DNA of 24,742 bases, from positions 1 to 24,742 of the forward strand of contig DASWGI010000383.1 of assembly GCA_036393835.1 (NCBI GenBank), given 5' to 3'. Below, piece after piece: positions 24,033 through 24,742 of this stretch. The translations under genes and the position numbers were made by a program. Each line of letters starts with the position of its first letter. The stretch's first letter is position 1. The notes beneath the pieces were generated by a model. It was not told where the DNA came from and did no database searches. It worked only from the letters and a program-made list of their open reading frames with translations. The DNA comes from VBKO01 sp036393835. Lineage in GTDB: Bacteria; Myxococcota; Myxococcia; Myxococcales; 40CM-4-68-19.

Positions 24033-24742
24033 GTGTACCCCGCCCGCGTCACGCTCTACGAGGTCGGCCCCCGCGATGGGCTGCAGAACGAGGCGGCGCG
24101 GCTGTCGGTGGACGCCAAGGTCCGGCTGATCGGGGCGCTGGCGGCGGCGGGCCTGAGGCGCATCGAAGTGGGCAGCTTCGTGCGGCCGGACTGGATCCCC
24201 CAGCTCGCCGAGACCGACCTGGTCGCGCAGCGGGCGCCGAAGCTGCCCGGCGTGCGCTACAGCGCGCTGGTTCCGAACCGCACCGGCCTGGAGCGCGCCA
24301 TCGCCTCGGGCCTTGAGGAGGTCGCGGTGTTCATGTCCGCGACCGAGGCGCACAACCAGAAGAACACCAACAAGTCGGTGGCGCAGTCCCTGCAGGAATT
24401 CCGCGACATCGTCCCCGCGGCGCGGAAGGCAGGCCTCGCGGTGCGCGCGTACCTCAGCACCGTGTGGGGCTGCCCGTACGAAGGCGCCGTCGACCCGCAG
24501 CGCGCGCTGCAGATCGGGCGGCAGCTGCGCGACATGGGCTGCGGCGAGCTCTCGCTGGGCGACACCATCGGCGTGGGCAACCCGCTGCAGACGCGCCGCA
24601 TCCTGGAGCTGTTCCTGAAGGAGTTCCGGCCCGCGGAGCTGGCGCTCCACCTCCACGACACGCACGGCACCGCGCTCGCCAACTGCCTGGTCGGCCTGGA
24701 GATGGGCATCACCACCTACGACACCTCGATCGGCGGCACCGG
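24033..24742 (+). CDS. mvaB: Hydroxymethylglutaryl-CoA lyase, partial (cut by window end)
   Basis: The first 236 residues of an HMGL-like (DRE-TIM) enzyme that splits HMG-CoA into acetoacetate and acetyl-CoA, the last step of leucine degradation. EVGPRDGLQNE with R14 and D15 is the family N-terminal catalytic motif. VEVGSF-like IEVGSFVRPDWIPQ, FMSATEAHNQKN, VWGCPYEG, SLGDTIGVGNP and the metal ligands H206 and H208 (LHLHDTHG) follow. The window stops within the GGTGG loop just before the catalytic cysteine. GTG start at 24033 is 1 nt after the B12 subunit stop, so the two genes are coupled. Confidence 0.93.
   Translation, partial: MYPARVTLYEVGPRDGLQNEAARLSVDAKVRLIGALAAAGLRRIEVGSFVRPDWIPQLAETDLVAQRAPKLPGVRYSALVPNRTGLERAIASGLEEVAVFMSATEAHNQKNTNKSVAQSLQEFRDIVPAARKAGLAVRAYLSTVWGCPYEGAVDPQRALQIGRQLRDMGCGELSLGDTIGVGNPLQTRRILELFLKEFRPAELALHLHDTHGTALANCLVGLEMGITTYDTSIGGT

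Overview
The window is very GC-rich, gene-dense and bacterial. The gene content points to a myxobacterium-like member of the Myxococcota (former Deltaproteobacteria): a stand-alone GspE/MshEN N-terminal domain protein, an ECF sigma/zinc-finger anti-sigma pair driving a bactofilin-like membrane protein, many stacked acyl-CoA dehydrogenases, and GTG/TTG starts with ATGA or GTGA overlaps. The taxonomic placement is inference from gene content and composition. No rRNA, tRNA, insertion sequence or CRISPR array was seen.

Layout. (1) 1-2142, minus: receiver-only response regulator, a lipoprotein with a decayed metallophosphoesterase fold, and a MshEN protein. (2) 2143-3011: palindrome-rich operator region and an XRE-S24 (CI/LexA-like) repressor on plus. 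(3) 3023-5573, minus: ECF sigma factor, anti-sigma factor and a large STN/bactofilin-like membrane protein, possibly preceded by a tiny membrane ORF. (4) 5793-10217, plus: SDR oxidoreductase, PflX-like radical SAM protein, an RtcA-family protein that has lost its catalytic histidine, and a D-aminoacylase-like amidohydrolase lacking the usual HxH. (5) 10270-12637, plus: Mrp/NBP35 P-loop ATPase, cupin and two small unknown proteins. (6) 12853-14721, minus: GAF histidine kinase. (7) 14775-20664, plus: 3-hydroxybutyryl-CoA dehydrogenase, enoyl-CoA hydratase and three acyl-CoA dehydrogenases, with an Mrr_N-like winged-helix protein inserted. (8) 20753-24742, plus: acyl-CoA mutase large subunit, methyltransferase, separate B12-binding subunit and the start of HMG-CoA lyase, with one small gene on minus at 23191-23535.

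Metabolic logic. The mutase carries Phe98, Ala125 and Gln216 at the substrate-specificity positions. This is the isobutyryl-CoA mutase signature rather than the methylmalonyl-CoA one (Tyr/Ala/Arg). With acyl-CoA dehydrogenases, crotonase and 3-hydroxybutyryl-CoA dehydrogenase beside it, the right half reads as a branched- and short-chain acyl-CoA degradation block: isobutyryl-CoA to n-butyryl-CoA, crotonyl-CoA, 3-hydroxybutyryl-CoA and acetoacetyl-CoA, with HMG-CoA lyase finishing leucine breakdown.

Main discovery candidate. The minus-strand gene at 23191-23535 looks like an ArsC/Spx-family thioredoxin-fold selenoprotein. An in-frame TGA at 23497-23499 sits exactly where the first cysteine of the CxxC motif belongs (U13-T-G-C16). 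A stem-loop with a G-U-containing apical loop begins 15 nt after the TGA, as expected of a bacterial SECIS, and the frame ends at a TAG. A conventional gene caller would report only a headless 98-residue protein starting at 23487.
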